Below, piece after piece: positions 1 to 7,368 of a stretch of DNA of 64,000 nt. The translations under genes and the position numbers were made by a program. The DNA is from Candidatus Ideonella esbjergensis (GTDB lineage: Bacteria > Pseudomonadota > Gammaproteobacteria > Burkholderiales > Burkholderiaceae_C): the NCBI GenBank assembly GCA_016710065.1, contig JADJLP010000001.1, positions 372,001 to 436,000 on the forward strand, in the 5' to 3' direction. The notes under the pieces are model-generated. The model saw only the letters and a program-made list of their open reading frames with translations, did not search any database and was not told the DNA's origin. Numbering within the stretch: the stretch's first letter is position 1; each line of letters starts with the position of its first letter.

Positions 1-223
1 CCAGCAGCTCCTGCTCGATGGGCGCGGTGATGCGGGTCTCCACCTCTTCGGGCGTCATGCCTGGCGCCTTCAGCACCAGCTTGACCTGGGTGCTGGAGAC
101 ATCGGGAAAGGCGTCGATGGGCAACTCGCCCAGCGCCACCCAGCCGGCGCCCACCAGGCCCAGCACGGCCACCAGGACCAGCATGCGCTGGGCCAGCGAA
201 AAAGCCACCAGACGCGACAACAT
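1..223 (-). CDS. CusA/CzcA-type heavy-metal RND efflux pump, N-terminal fragment
   Basis: The 74 visible codons start at an ATG that overlaps the stop of the upstream adaptor gene by one base (TGATG) and run off the window edge. They encode a hydrophobic first helix followed by LPIDAFPDVSSTQVK and EEVETRITAPIEQEL, the conserved start of the periplasmic porter region in heavy-metal RND pumps. Such pumps export Cu/Ag or Co/Zn/Cd with an adaptor and an outer-membrane channel. Which metal cannot be told from this fragment. The one-base overlap implies translational coupling with the adaptor. Confidence 0.9.
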   Translation of the reverse strand, partial: MLSRLVAFSLAQRMLVLVAVLGLVGAGWVALGELPIDAFPDVSSTQVKLVLKAPGMTPEEVETRITAPIEQELL

Positions 224-1350
224 CAGCGCACGCCGCCTTCGGCGGTTTCACCCAGGCCCAGCCAGGCGCCCTTGAGCGTGGTGACACCCGACACCACCAC
301 CGGCGTGGCCGCCGCCACGCCCTGGCTCAGCATCACGCCACCATCGGCCCTGCCGGCCACCACCACCGAGGCGGCCCGAAAGCCGGCCTTCTCGCGCACG
401 AACACATAGTCTTTGCCCGCGTGCTTGAACACCGCGCTGGCGGGCACCGACACCGCGTTGCCTGGCAGGTCGCCCAGTGCCACCTGGGCGCTCACCGCCT
501 GGTTGGGGCGCAGGCAGGCGGCCGCATCGGGCACGTTGACCAGGATGGTGGTGGTCTGGTTGCTCTCGCGGATCACCGGCGCAATGGCCTGCACCCGGCC
601 CACGCTGCGGCAGCCGGCCACGCCCACGGCGGCACCGGGCTTGACGCGCACGCTTTGCGCCACCGTGGCTTGCAGCTCCAGCGTCATGGGCCCGGGCCGG
701 GCAATGCGCACCAGCGGCGCCCCGGCCTCCACGCGTTGGCCGGCCACGGCGGTGACCTCGATCACGGTGCCGGCCAGCGACGCCCGCACATCCAGCGTGG
801 GCTGCACCTGCGGCTGGGCACCCAACTGGGCCAACTGGGCTGTGCCGTAGCCGGCCATGCGCAAGGCCGCCTGCCGCTCGTCCAGGCCCACCTGCGCCTG
901 CACCTGGGCGTGGCGCGCCTCGCGCACTCGGGCTTCGGCCACGATGCCATCGGCGGCCATTTGTTCTTCGCGGGCCAGCCGCTCGTTGGCCTGCTTCAGG
1001 CCCACGCTGGCCTGCACCCATTCGCGCTGCATTTCCATCAGCGCACTGCTGAACAGCATGGCCACCGGCTGACCGGCGGACAGGGTCTGGCCCGGTGCCA
1101 CACGCACGTTCTGCACAAAGCCGGCCAGCGGCGCGCTGATCACCTGGGTGGCTTGCGGCGGCAGCACCGCCTGGCCTTGCAGCGTCAGCACCTCGGTGCC
1201 ACGCTGGCCGCCCAACTGCCTGGCGGCGTCGGTGGCGATGCGGCCCAGCCGCACTTGCTTGTCGTCCAGTTGCACCACGGCGTTGGGCGCCGCGTGGGCG
1301 GCGCAGACGCTGGCCAAGGCGGTCAGGCAAAGCAGGGCAGGGGCATTCAT
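223..1350 (-). CDS. Efflux RND transporter periplasmic adaptor subunit (CusB/CzcB-like)
   Basis: A 375-residue periplasmic adaptor (membrane-fusion protein) linking the RND pump to an outer-membrane channel. The N-terminus MNAPALLCLTALASVCAAHA is a clear signal peptide, which is why I start at 1350 and not at the upstream in-frame codon at 1455. A barrel-sandwich/lipoyl half-motif (PLAGFVQNVRVAPGQTLSAG) is followed by an alpha-helical hairpin rich in Gln/Glu/Arg, the second half-motif (SLAGTVIEVTAVAGQRVEAG) and beta-barrel segments. There is no Met/His-rich N-terminal metal-binding extension as in CusB. It is first gene of the efflux operon and divergent from a two-component system that probably controls it. 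Confidence 0.9.
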   Translation of the reverse strand: MNAPALLCLTALASVCAAHAAPNAVVQLDDKQVRLGRIATDAARQLGGQRGTEVLTLQGQAVLPPQATQVISAPLAGFVQNVRVAPGQTLSAGQPVAMLFSSALMEMQREWVQASVGLKQANERLAREEQMAADGIVAEARVREARHAQVQAQVGLDERQAALRMAGYGTAQLAQLGAQPQVQPTLDVRASLAGTVIEVTAVAGQRVEAGAPLVRIARPGPMTLELQATVAQSVRVKPGAAVGVAGCRSVGRVQAIAPVIRESNQTTTILVNVPDAAACLRPNQAVSAQVALGDLPGNAVSVPASAVFKHAGKDYVFVREKAGFRAASVVVAGRADGGVMLSQGVAAATPVVVSGVTTLKGAWLGLGETAEGGVR

Positions 1351-1405
1351 GAGGGGCGTCCGTTCAGGGTTGGGCTGTGACGAGTCGCAGTCTGGGTTGT
1401 GCGCA

Positions 1406-1442
1406 TGAAGCAGCCCTGAAGCCAGATGAAGCCAAACTGAAG
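1406..1442. promoter_or_regulatory. Four tandem TGAAG(C) direct repeats in the efflux/two-component divergent promoter
   Basis: TGAAGC begins at 1406, 1417 and 1427, and TGAAG at 1438, so the spacing is 11, 10 and 11 bases, about one helical turn each. Tandem direct repeats of this spacing are typical binding sites for OmpR-family dimers. The array lies between the divergent adaptor gene (start 1350) and response regulator (start 1500), so the adjacent regulator is the obvious candidate. The array is seen directly; the factor is inferred. Confidence 0.55.
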
Positions 1443-1499
1443 ACGCCAGCGGCACGCCAGTGCTATCGTTTCCGCACTCCCCCGAACCGCCCCCATCCC

Positions 1500-2153
1500 A
1501 TGCGCCTGTTGCTGTTGGAAGACGACCCCATCCTGGGCGACGGCTTGGCAGAATTTCTGCGCTCCGAGGGCCACAGCGTGGAGTGGTGCCAGCGCTTGTG
1601 CGAGGCCACGCCGCTGGTAAACGAGCCCTGGGACGCGCTGGTGGTGGACTGGCAACTGCCCGACGGCTCGGGCCTGGACTGGGTCAGCGGCTTGCGGCGG
1701 CGCGGCCTGCACACCCCGGTGCTGGTGATCACCGCCCGCGATCTGCTCAGCGACCGCATCAAGGGCCTGGACACCGGCGCCGACGACTACCTGGTGAAGC
1801 CCTTCGCGCCCGAGGAACTGTCGGCCCGCATCCGCGCTGCCACGCGCCGCGCCGCCGGCATGGGCAGCCAGGTGTACCGCACCGACGATGTGGAGGTGGA
1901 CCTGACGCGCCGCCTGGTGACCCAGCACGGCATCCGGGTCGACCTCACAGCGCGCGAGTGGTCGCTGCTGGAGGCGCTGACGCTGCGCGCTGGGCGCACC
2001 GTGTCCAAGGCTGACCTGGAAGCCATCATGCTGGGCTTTGAATCGGAGCTGTCCAGCAATGCCATCGAGGTTCACCTCTACAACATCCGCCGCAAGCTGG
2101 GCAAGAACATCGTCGAGACGGTGCGCGGCCTGGGTTACCGAGTGAGAAGCTGA
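1500..2153 (+). CDS. OmpR-family response regulator
   Basis: A 217-residue two-component regulator. The receiver domain has acidic residues EDD at 7-9, the phospho-acceptor Asp50 in VVDWQLPDGSG, Thr78 in VITARD and Lys100 in DDYLVKPF. The C-terminal half is a winged helix ending in SSNAIEVHLYNIRRKLG and VETVRGLGYRV. The start is ATG 1500, since the upstream extension is not receiver sequence. Its stop overlaps the kinase start (TGATG). Divergence from metal-efflux genes suggests metal sensing, but QseB/TctD-type roles are not excluded. Confidence 0.9.
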   Translation: MRLLLLEDDPILGDGLAEFLRSEGHSVEWCQRLCEATPLVNEPWDALVVDWQLPDGSGLDWVSGLRRRGLHTPVLVITARDLLSDRIKGLDTGADDYLVKPFAPEELSARIRAATRRAAGMGSQVYRTDDVEVDLTRRLVTQHGIRVDLTAREWSLLEALTLRAGRTVSKADLEAIMLGFESELSSNAIEVHLYNIRRKLGKNIVETVRGLGYRVRS

Positions 2154-3448
2154 TGCCGCAATCTTCGATCCAGCACCGGCTGCTGCGCACCGTGATGAGT
2201 GTGAATGTGGTGGGCTCGCTGCTCACCGCCATGCTGGTGGGCTATCTGGTGAGCCGCTCGGTCAGCAGCCTGATGGACAGCACGTTGCAGGAATCGGCCG
2301 AGATCCTCTACGGCCTGGTGCAGCCCCTGGCCAGCAGCGACACCGATGCCACCATGGTCATGCCCACCGTGCCGCACGAAGAGCAACTGGTGTGGCAAGT
2401 GGTGCATGGCGCCAGCAACCGCCTGGTGGTGCGGTCTTCCAAGGCCCCCGAGCAACCCCTGCTGGCCCAGGCCCTGGACGGCTTTGCCGACAGCCCGCAA
2501 GACTGGCGGGTGCGGTCCATGCCGCTCGGTGCCAATGGCAAGTACCTGTACGTGGCACAGGCTTCGAACGAGCGGCAGCAGCACGAGTGGGAGGCCATGA
2601 TCGCCATCGTGGGCATGACCTGGCTGATCGCTGCCGCCAGCGCGGCCTGGCTCAGCCGCCGCGCCCGCGCCGAGCTGGAGCCACTGGAGCGCCTCTCGAA
2701 CGCGGTGCGCGCCTATGACCCGCTGGCCGGCCAGCCCCTGCCTGCCGTGACGCGGCGCGAGCTGGTGCCGGTGCAAAAGTCCATCGAAGAGTTGGGCGGC
2801 CGCCTGGCCCGCCTGGTGGAGCGCGAACGGGCTTTCTCGGCCCACGCGGCCCATGCCCTGCGCACGCCGCTGGCCGGCCTGGAAGCGCAGCTGGCCCTGG
2901 CCCTGCGCGAGGCTACGCCACAGACCGCACCCCGCTTGCGCCAGACCCGCCTGGCGGCCCAGCGTCTGGGGCGCGTGGTGTCCTCGCTGCTGAGCATGTT
3001 CCGCTCCACCGGCAAGCTGGAGTTGTCACCGGTGGACCTGGGCGGCCTGTTCAGCGCCCTGTCGGTGGGCCAGGTGAGCGTGACGGTGGCGCAAGACACC
3101 GCCTTCATGGCCGACGCCAATTTGCTGGCCGCTGCGCTGAGCAACCTGGTGGACAACTCGGTGCGCCATGGCGCCAGCCACCTCACGGTGGCGGCGATGG
3201 CCACCGCGCAAGGCGTGTGCGTCAGCGTGCAGGATGATGGCGCGGGCATCGCCCCCGACACCTTGCACAAGCTGAGGGCCGGGCTGGCCGATGCCGAACA
3301 CCAGGGCCTGGAAGGCCTGGGGCTGTGGCTGGCCAGCCTGGTGGCCCGTGCCCACGGCGGCGCCTTGCAGGTTCATGCCCTGCCCCAGGGCACGCGGGTG
3401 GACATCACGCTGTCGGCCGCCCACCATGAGCCGCCACCGAAGAGCTGA
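2153..3448 (+). CDS. Sensor histidine kinase
   Basis: A 431-residue membrane kinase, partner of the preceding regulator (one-base overlap). A transmembrane helix at about 13-33 and a second at about 149-167 flank a periplasmic sensor of roughly 110 residues. Then come a HAMP-like linker, the H box HAAHALRTPLAG (probable phospho-His234), the N box SNLVDNSVRHG, and G boxes DDGAGI and GLGLWLA. The residue after the His is Ala where most HisKA kinases have Glu or Asp. It ends directly against the convergent stress-protein gene with no spacer. Confidence 0.9.
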   Translation: MPQSSIQHRLLRTVMSVNVVGSLLTAMLVGYLVSRSVSSLMDSTLQESAEILYGLVQPLASSDTDATMVMPTVPHEEQLVWQVVHGASNRLVVRSSKAPEQPLLAQALDGFADSPQDWRVRSMPLGANGKYLYVAQASNERQQHEWEAMIAIVGMTWLIAAASAAWLSRRARAELEPLERLSNAVRAYDPLAGQPLPAVTRRELVPVQKSIEELGGRLARLVERERAFSAHAAHALRTPLAGLEAQLALALREATPQTAPRLRQTRLAAQRLGRVVSSLLSMFRSTGKLELSPVDLGGLFSALSVGQVSVTVAQDTAFMADANLLAAALSNLVDNSVRHGASHLTVAAMATAQGVCVSVQDDGAGIAPDTLHKLRAGLADAEHQGLEGLGLWLASLVARAHGGALQVHALPQGTRVDITLSAAHHEPPPKS

Positions 3449-4471
3449 CTAGACCGGGGCGTGCAACTCGGCCATGCGGGTGAAGAGCTTGCGCGTGTCC
3501 TCCACCGGCATGGCGCCAAAGCCCGGAAAGTGGTGCGCGTGCAGGACCGTGGCCATGCTGTCCCAGGCTTCGTCGGGTACGCGCTGGCGTGCCAGGGGCA
3601 AGAGGGCCTGCTCCTCGGCAGCCACATGGGTGTGCACGCTCTCGGCCAGGGACACCACGCAGGCAAACAGGTCGGCCACGGGCGCCCCCAGCTCAGACAT
3701 GACCGGCACCAGCAGGGCCTGGGCACGCTGGATCAAGGCCTTCTCGCGCTCGCGCTGGGCATGCAACTCGTCGATCAAGCCGCTGCTCTCCGGGGCCTGG
3801 TCCCTGAGGGCGCGAAACAGGTAGCGCTCTTCCTTGGGCCAGTGGATCTGTTGCGAGTAGGTGGCCAAGTGGCCCAACATGGCCGCCAGGTGGGGCAGGT
3901 CGATGGCGGCGGCCGAGGTGGTGGGTTGCCTGGCCATGTCGCGCATGGCCGTGGCCAGCGACAGGATGGTCTGGTGCTCGTCATGCAGGATGGCCAGCAC
4001 CTTTTCCACAGCCCTCACCGGGGCCTGCGAGGCCACCCGCGTCACCAGCAGCGGCACTGGGGCCTGGCGCAGCACGCGGTCGGTTTGCGAGCCGTGCAGC
4101 AGGCCGGCCAGGCCATGCTCGCCGCGTGTGGCCATGACGATCAGATCGCAACGGTGCGTGATGGCCGCAGCCACGATGGCGTCGGCCGGGTGGCCACTGG
4201 CCAGGCACTGCGTGTCATAAGGCACGCCAGCCACTTCGGCGCTGGCGGCATATTGGGCCAGCACCATGTGGGTGTCGCCAAAGGCCGATTCCTCGAACGC
4301 ATGCGGGTCGGCGGCCTTGAGCCTGGCGCCGCTGCGGGTGGCGCCCAGGTCGTGGGCGGCATGAAAAAAAGTGATGCGCGCGCCCAGCCGGCGCGCCAGC
4401 TGAACGGCGGTCTCCGCGTTCAGGCTGGACAGTACCGAGTCGTCCACCGGAACCATGATGTGCTCGTACAT
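3449..4471 (-). CDS. Universal stress protein fused to a hemerythrin-like (HHE) domain
   Basis: 340 residues. Residues 1 to about 145 form a Usp domain (MYEHIMVPVDDSVLS; nucleotide-binding tail VMATRGEHGLAGLLHGSQTDRVL). From about 155 onward the protein is helical with hemerythrin-type His/Glu motifs (LHDEHQT, HWPKEER, HAQRE, HVAAEEQALLPLA) that could bind a di-iron centre and sense O2 or NO. Start 4471 follows a good GGGAG ribosome site. It is divergent from the octaheme cytochrome operon. Usp proteins are often induced by oxygen limitation; the ligand here is not known. Confidence 0.88.
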   Translation of the reverse strand: MYEHIMVPVDDSVLSSLNAETAVQLARRLGARITFFHAAHDLGATRSGARLKAADPHAFEESAFGDTHMVLAQYAASAEVAGVPYDTQCLASGHPADAIVAAAITHRCDLIVMATRGEHGLAGLLHGSQTDRVLRQAPVPLLVTRVASQAPVRAVEKVLAILHDEHQTILSLATAMRDMARQPTTSAAAIDLPHLAAMLGHLATYSQQIHWPKEERYLFRALRDQAPESSGLIDELHAQREREKALIQRAQALLVPVMSELGAPVADLFACVVSLAESVHTHVAAEEQALLPLARQRVPDEAWDSMATVLHAHHFPGFGAMPVEDTRKLFTRMAELHAPV

Positions 4472-4628
4472 GAGCGTGCTCCCTTGTGTCGTGAATTGCT
4501 TGTCACTCTGAGGCTGCCAGAGAGGCGGTGTCTTGAGCGGCGTCAAACCAAAGTCGGTGTCACAGCCACCCCTGAGCATGCCTGGCGGCGCTGAAGAAGC
4601 CGAAGACTCCGGGAGCGAATTTCACAAC

Positions 4629-4670
4629 TTGATGGGAGTCAATAGGCGGGAAAACCCCTACGGGTATTCT
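4629..4670 (+). promoter_or_regulatory. FNR/ANR-type box with matching -10 upstream of the octaheme cytochrome
   Basis: TTGATGGGAGTCAA (4629-4642) matches the FNR consensus TTGAT-N4-ATCAA except for one base, and TTGAT-N4-GTCAA is a common variant. A -10-like TATTCT lies at 4665-4670. Taking +1 at about 4677 puts the box centre at about -41.5, the exact class II activation geometry. The gene starts at 4700. This suggests induction under low oxygen. A weaker symmetric TTGAGCGGCGTCAA sits at 4533-4546, nearer the divergent USP-hemerythrin gene. Confidence 0.65.
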
Positions 4671-4699
4671 CTAGGCACGACTCCACCAAGGTGCGTGCG

Positions 4700-6286
4700 A
4701 TGAGGTTCCTCCTGGTTCTGAGCTGCCTGGTTTGGGCATTCGGCAGCTCCGCTGTAGTGGCGCAAGACGCCAAGCCCCTGAAGCTGAACACCACAGCCGA
4801 TCACAGCAAGTTCGAGGTGCTGCAAAAAGCCTTCGGCAGCGGCCCCGAAGTGACCCGGGCCTGCCTGAGTTGCCACACCGAGTCGGCCGGGCAGATCCAC
4901 CGCACCAAGCACTGGCGTTGGGAGTACCTGAACCCCGACACCCAGCAGCGCCTGGGCAAGAAGACCATCCTCAACAACTTCTGCATCTCGATCTCGTCGA
5001 ACCAGGCCTCGTGCACCAGCTGCCACGTGGGCTACGGCTGGAAGGATGGCAACTTCGATTTCACGGCCGAGGACAAGGTGGATTGCCTGGTCTGCCACGA
5101 CACCACCGGCAACTACAAGAAGCCGCCCGGCCTGGCCGGCGAGGTGGTGACCAAGGACACCGAGTTCCCGCCCGGCTCGGGCAAGATCCTCAAGGCCATC
5201 GATCTGAGCAAGATCGCGCAGAAGGTGGGCAAGAGCAGCCGCGACACCTGTGGTGCCTGCCACTTCTTTGGCGGCGGCGGTGACGGCGTGAAGCACGGCG
5301 ACCTCGACAGCTCCATGGCCGCGCCCGAGAAAGAGCTGGACGTGCACATGGACGCCTCGGGCCTGGACTTCACCTGCGCCACCTGCCACAAAGCCTCCAG
5401 CCACGACGTGGCCGGCAGCCGCTACACCCCCACCGCCAAGGACAGCCAGGGCGCGCACCTGCGCGGCGCCGCCGACAGCAGCAACCCGGCCACCTGTGCC
5501 TCCTGCCACAGCAACGCACCGCATGCCAAGGACGCCCGCCTGAACCAGCACGCCACCAAGCTGGCCTGCCAGACCTGCCACATCCCCAGCTACGCGCGCG
5601 GCGGCGTGGCCACCAAGATGAACTGGGACTGGTCCACCGCCGGCCAACGCGATGACAAGGGCGCGCAGATCGTGCGCAAAGACGCCAAGGGCCGCATCGT
5701 CTACGAATCGCGCAAGGGCGATTTCGTGCTGGGCGAGAACGTCAAGCCCGACTATGTGTGGTTCAACGGCGAGGTGAAGTACACGCTGCTGGGCGACAAG
5801 GTGGTCAAGTCAGACCAGCCCACGCAGATCAACCGCCTGGGCGGCAGCCCCACGGACGGCAAGTCGCTGATCTGGCCGGTCAAGACCTTCCGCGGCACCC
5901 AGCCGTATGACCCGGTGAACCAGACCCTGGTCACGCCCCACACCGCCGGCAACGACGACACCGGCTACTGGAAGAACCTCGACTGGGACAAGGCCATCAC
6001 CACCGGCATGAACGCCACCGGCGCGCCCTTCTCGGGCAAGGTGGATTTCGTCAAGACCGAGATGAGCTGGCCCATCACCCACATGGTGGCGCCCAAGGAA
6101 AAGGCCCTGGGCTGCGTGGAATGCCACACCCAGGGCGGCCGGCTGGAAGGTCTGCCAGGCATCTACCTGCCCGCACGCGACGCCAACCCGTGGGTCGACC
6201 GCATCGGCTGGGCCGGCGCACTGCTGGCGCTGCTGGGCGTGCTGGGCCACGGCGCCCTGCGCGTCGTCAACCGCCGCGCGCACTGA
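4700..6286 (+). CDS. Octaheme c-type cytochrome, tetrathionate reductase (OTR) family
   Basis: 528 residues with signal peptide (MRFLLVLSCLVWAFGSSAVVA), eight CXXCH motifs (CLSCH, CTSCH, CLVCH, CGACH, CATCH, CASCH, CQTCH, CVECH) and a C-terminal membrane helix before RRAH. The sequence context (HRTKHWRWEYLNP, NNFCISISSNQASCTSCH) is typical of the OTR family, which reduces tetrathionate and in vitro also nitrite or hydroxylamine. I prefer ATG 4700 over GTG 4691 because AAGG at 4688-4691 is well spaced for it. It is followed by a cytochrome b and a small cytochrome c, presumably its electron partners. The physiological direction is unknown. Confidence 0.9.
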   Translation: MRFLLVLSCLVWAFGSSAVVAQDAKPLKLNTTADHSKFEVLQKAFGSGPEVTRACLSCHTESAGQIHRTKHWRWEYLNPDTQQRLGKKTILNNFCISISSNQASCTSCHVGYGWKDGNFDFTAEDKVDCLVCHDTTGNYKKPPGLAGEVVTKDTEFPPGSGKILKAIDLSKIAQKVGKSSRDTCGACHFFGGGGDGVKHGDLDSSMAAPEKELDVHMDASGLDFTCATCHKASSHDVAGSRYTPTAKDSQGAHLRGAADSSNPATCASCHSNAPHAKDARLNQHATKLACQTCHIPSYARGGVATKMNWDWSTAGQRDDKGAQIVRKDAKGRIVYESRKGDFVLGENVKPDYVWFNGEVKYTLLGDKVVKSDQPTQINRLGGSPTDGKSLIWPVKTFRGTQPYDPVNQTLVTPHTAGNDDTGYWKNLDWDKAITTGMNATGAPFSGKVDFVKTEMSWPITHMVAPKEKALGCVECHTQGGRLEGLPGIYLPARDANPWVDRIGWAGALLALLGVLGHGALRVVNRRAH

Positions 6287-6297
6287 GGAGCAACACC

Positions 6298-6894
6298 ATG
6301 ACTGAACGCGTCTACCTCTTCAAGGCCTTCGAGCGCTTCTGGCACTGGTCGCAAGCCGGCTTGGTTCTGTTCCTGATGTTCACCGGCTTCGAGATCCACG
6401 GCACCTACCTGGCGCTGGGCTTCGAGAAAGCGGTGGCACTGCACACGGTGGCGGCCTGGACGCTGGTGGGGCTGTGGGTGTTTGCCGTGTTCTGGCACCT
6501 CACCACCGGTGAGTGGCGGCACTACGTGCCCACCTTCAACAAGCTGCTGGTGATGGCACGCTTCTACAGCTCGGGCATCTTCCGCCACGAACCCCATCCC
6601 TTCCGCCCCACTGCGCAGAACAAGCACAACCCGCTGCAGCGCCTGACCTACTTGCTGATCCTGGTGGTGGTGAGCCCGCTGATCTGGGTCAGCGGCTGGC
6701 TCTACCTGTTCTATGCCGAGTGGCCCGCCTGGCAGCTGGGCGATCTGCCGCTGGCCTGGGTGGCCGCCGCGCACACGGCCGGCGCTTTCATGATGCTGAT
6801 CTTCTTCATCAGCCACCTCTACATGATCACCACCGGCCACACCCTGTTCTCGCAGACGCGGGCCATGCTCACCGGCTGGGAAGAACAGCACTGA
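6298..6894 (+). CDS. Cytochrome b/b6-domain membrane protein, probable partner of the octaheme cytochrome
   Basis: 198 residues with four or five transmembrane helices and His residues placed for b-heme binding (FERFWHWSQAG, HTVAAWTLVG, FWHLTTGEWRHY, AHTAGAFMM, ISHLYMITTGHT). It resembles the cytochrome b561/FdnI-like group that exchanges electrons between quinol and periplasmic cytochromes. It starts 12 bases after the octaheme gene behind a GAGGAG ribosome site, so the two are co-transcribed. It likely joins the octaheme protein to the quinone pool. Confidence 0.88.
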   Translation: MTERVYLFKAFERFWHWSQAGLVLFLMFTGFEIHGTYLALGFEKAVALHTVAAWTLVGLWVFAVFWHLTTGEWRHYVPTFNKLLVMARFYSSGIFRHEPHPFRPTAQNKHNPLQRLTYLLILVVVSPLIWVSGWLYLFYAEWPAWQLGDLPLAWVAAAHTAGAFMMLIFFISHLYMITTGHTLFSQTRAMLTGWEEQH

Positions 6895-6939
6895 ACAGGC
6901 CCTCTGCGCCCCGGATTCACTTCAACGAAGGAGACCCTC

Positions 6940-7323
6940 ATGAAGTACCTGCCCGCCCTCATCGCCGTTGCGGCACTCAGTGCCACGCTCTCGGCCCAGG
7001 CCTATGACGCCGACTGGAAGCGCGGCCGCGTCTACTACCGCAGCGTGTGCACCTCATGCCACGCGGCGCAGGCCGGCGGCGCCATCAGCCCCACCACCAA
7101 GACCAAGGCAGAGTGGTCGGCCTACCTGCAGGCCGACAAGCACGCCAAGGGCAAGGACACCGTGAAGAGCTTCGTGAGCAAGCCCTACCGCGCCAGCATC
7201 AAGGCCACCAACAAGGCGGCCGAGAAGTTTGCCGACACGCCCGACGCCGAGCTGTTCGACGACATCAAGGCCTTCCTGATCAAAGGCGCCAAGGACGGCG
7301 ACGCACCAGCCAGCTGCAGCTGA
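6940..7323 (+). CDS. Small monoheme cytochrome c lacking methionine in the mature protein
   Basis: 127 residues. A signal peptide (MKYLPALIAVAALSATLSAQA) is followed by one heme motif, SVCTSCHAA. No Met occurs after the signal peptide, so the usual class I His/Met ligation is impossible. The sixth ligand could be His, Asn or Lys, or the site may be open. The high-spin SHP cytochromes (Asn ligand) also sit beside a cytochrome b gene, so that family is a candidate. A Cys near the C-terminus (ASCS) is extra. Spacing (45 bp) and the AAGGAGA ribosome site fit an operon with the octaheme and b cytochromes. Confidence 0.85.
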   Translation: MKYLPALIAVAALSATLSAQAYDADWKRGRVYYRSVCTSCHAAQAGGAISPTTKTKAEWSAYLQADKHAKGKDTVKSFVSKPYRASIKATNKAAEKFADTPDAELFDDIKAFLIKGAKDGDAPASCS

Positions 7324-7368
7324 CGCCTGGCTGCGCAGCACCCCCTCAACCCCTTGCCGGAGTTCATC

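Noticed and set aside
421..1380. A 319-codon plus-strand open frame opposite the efflux adaptor
   Set aside because: His/Gly/Arg-rich shadow of a clear adaptor with signal peptide on the other strand.
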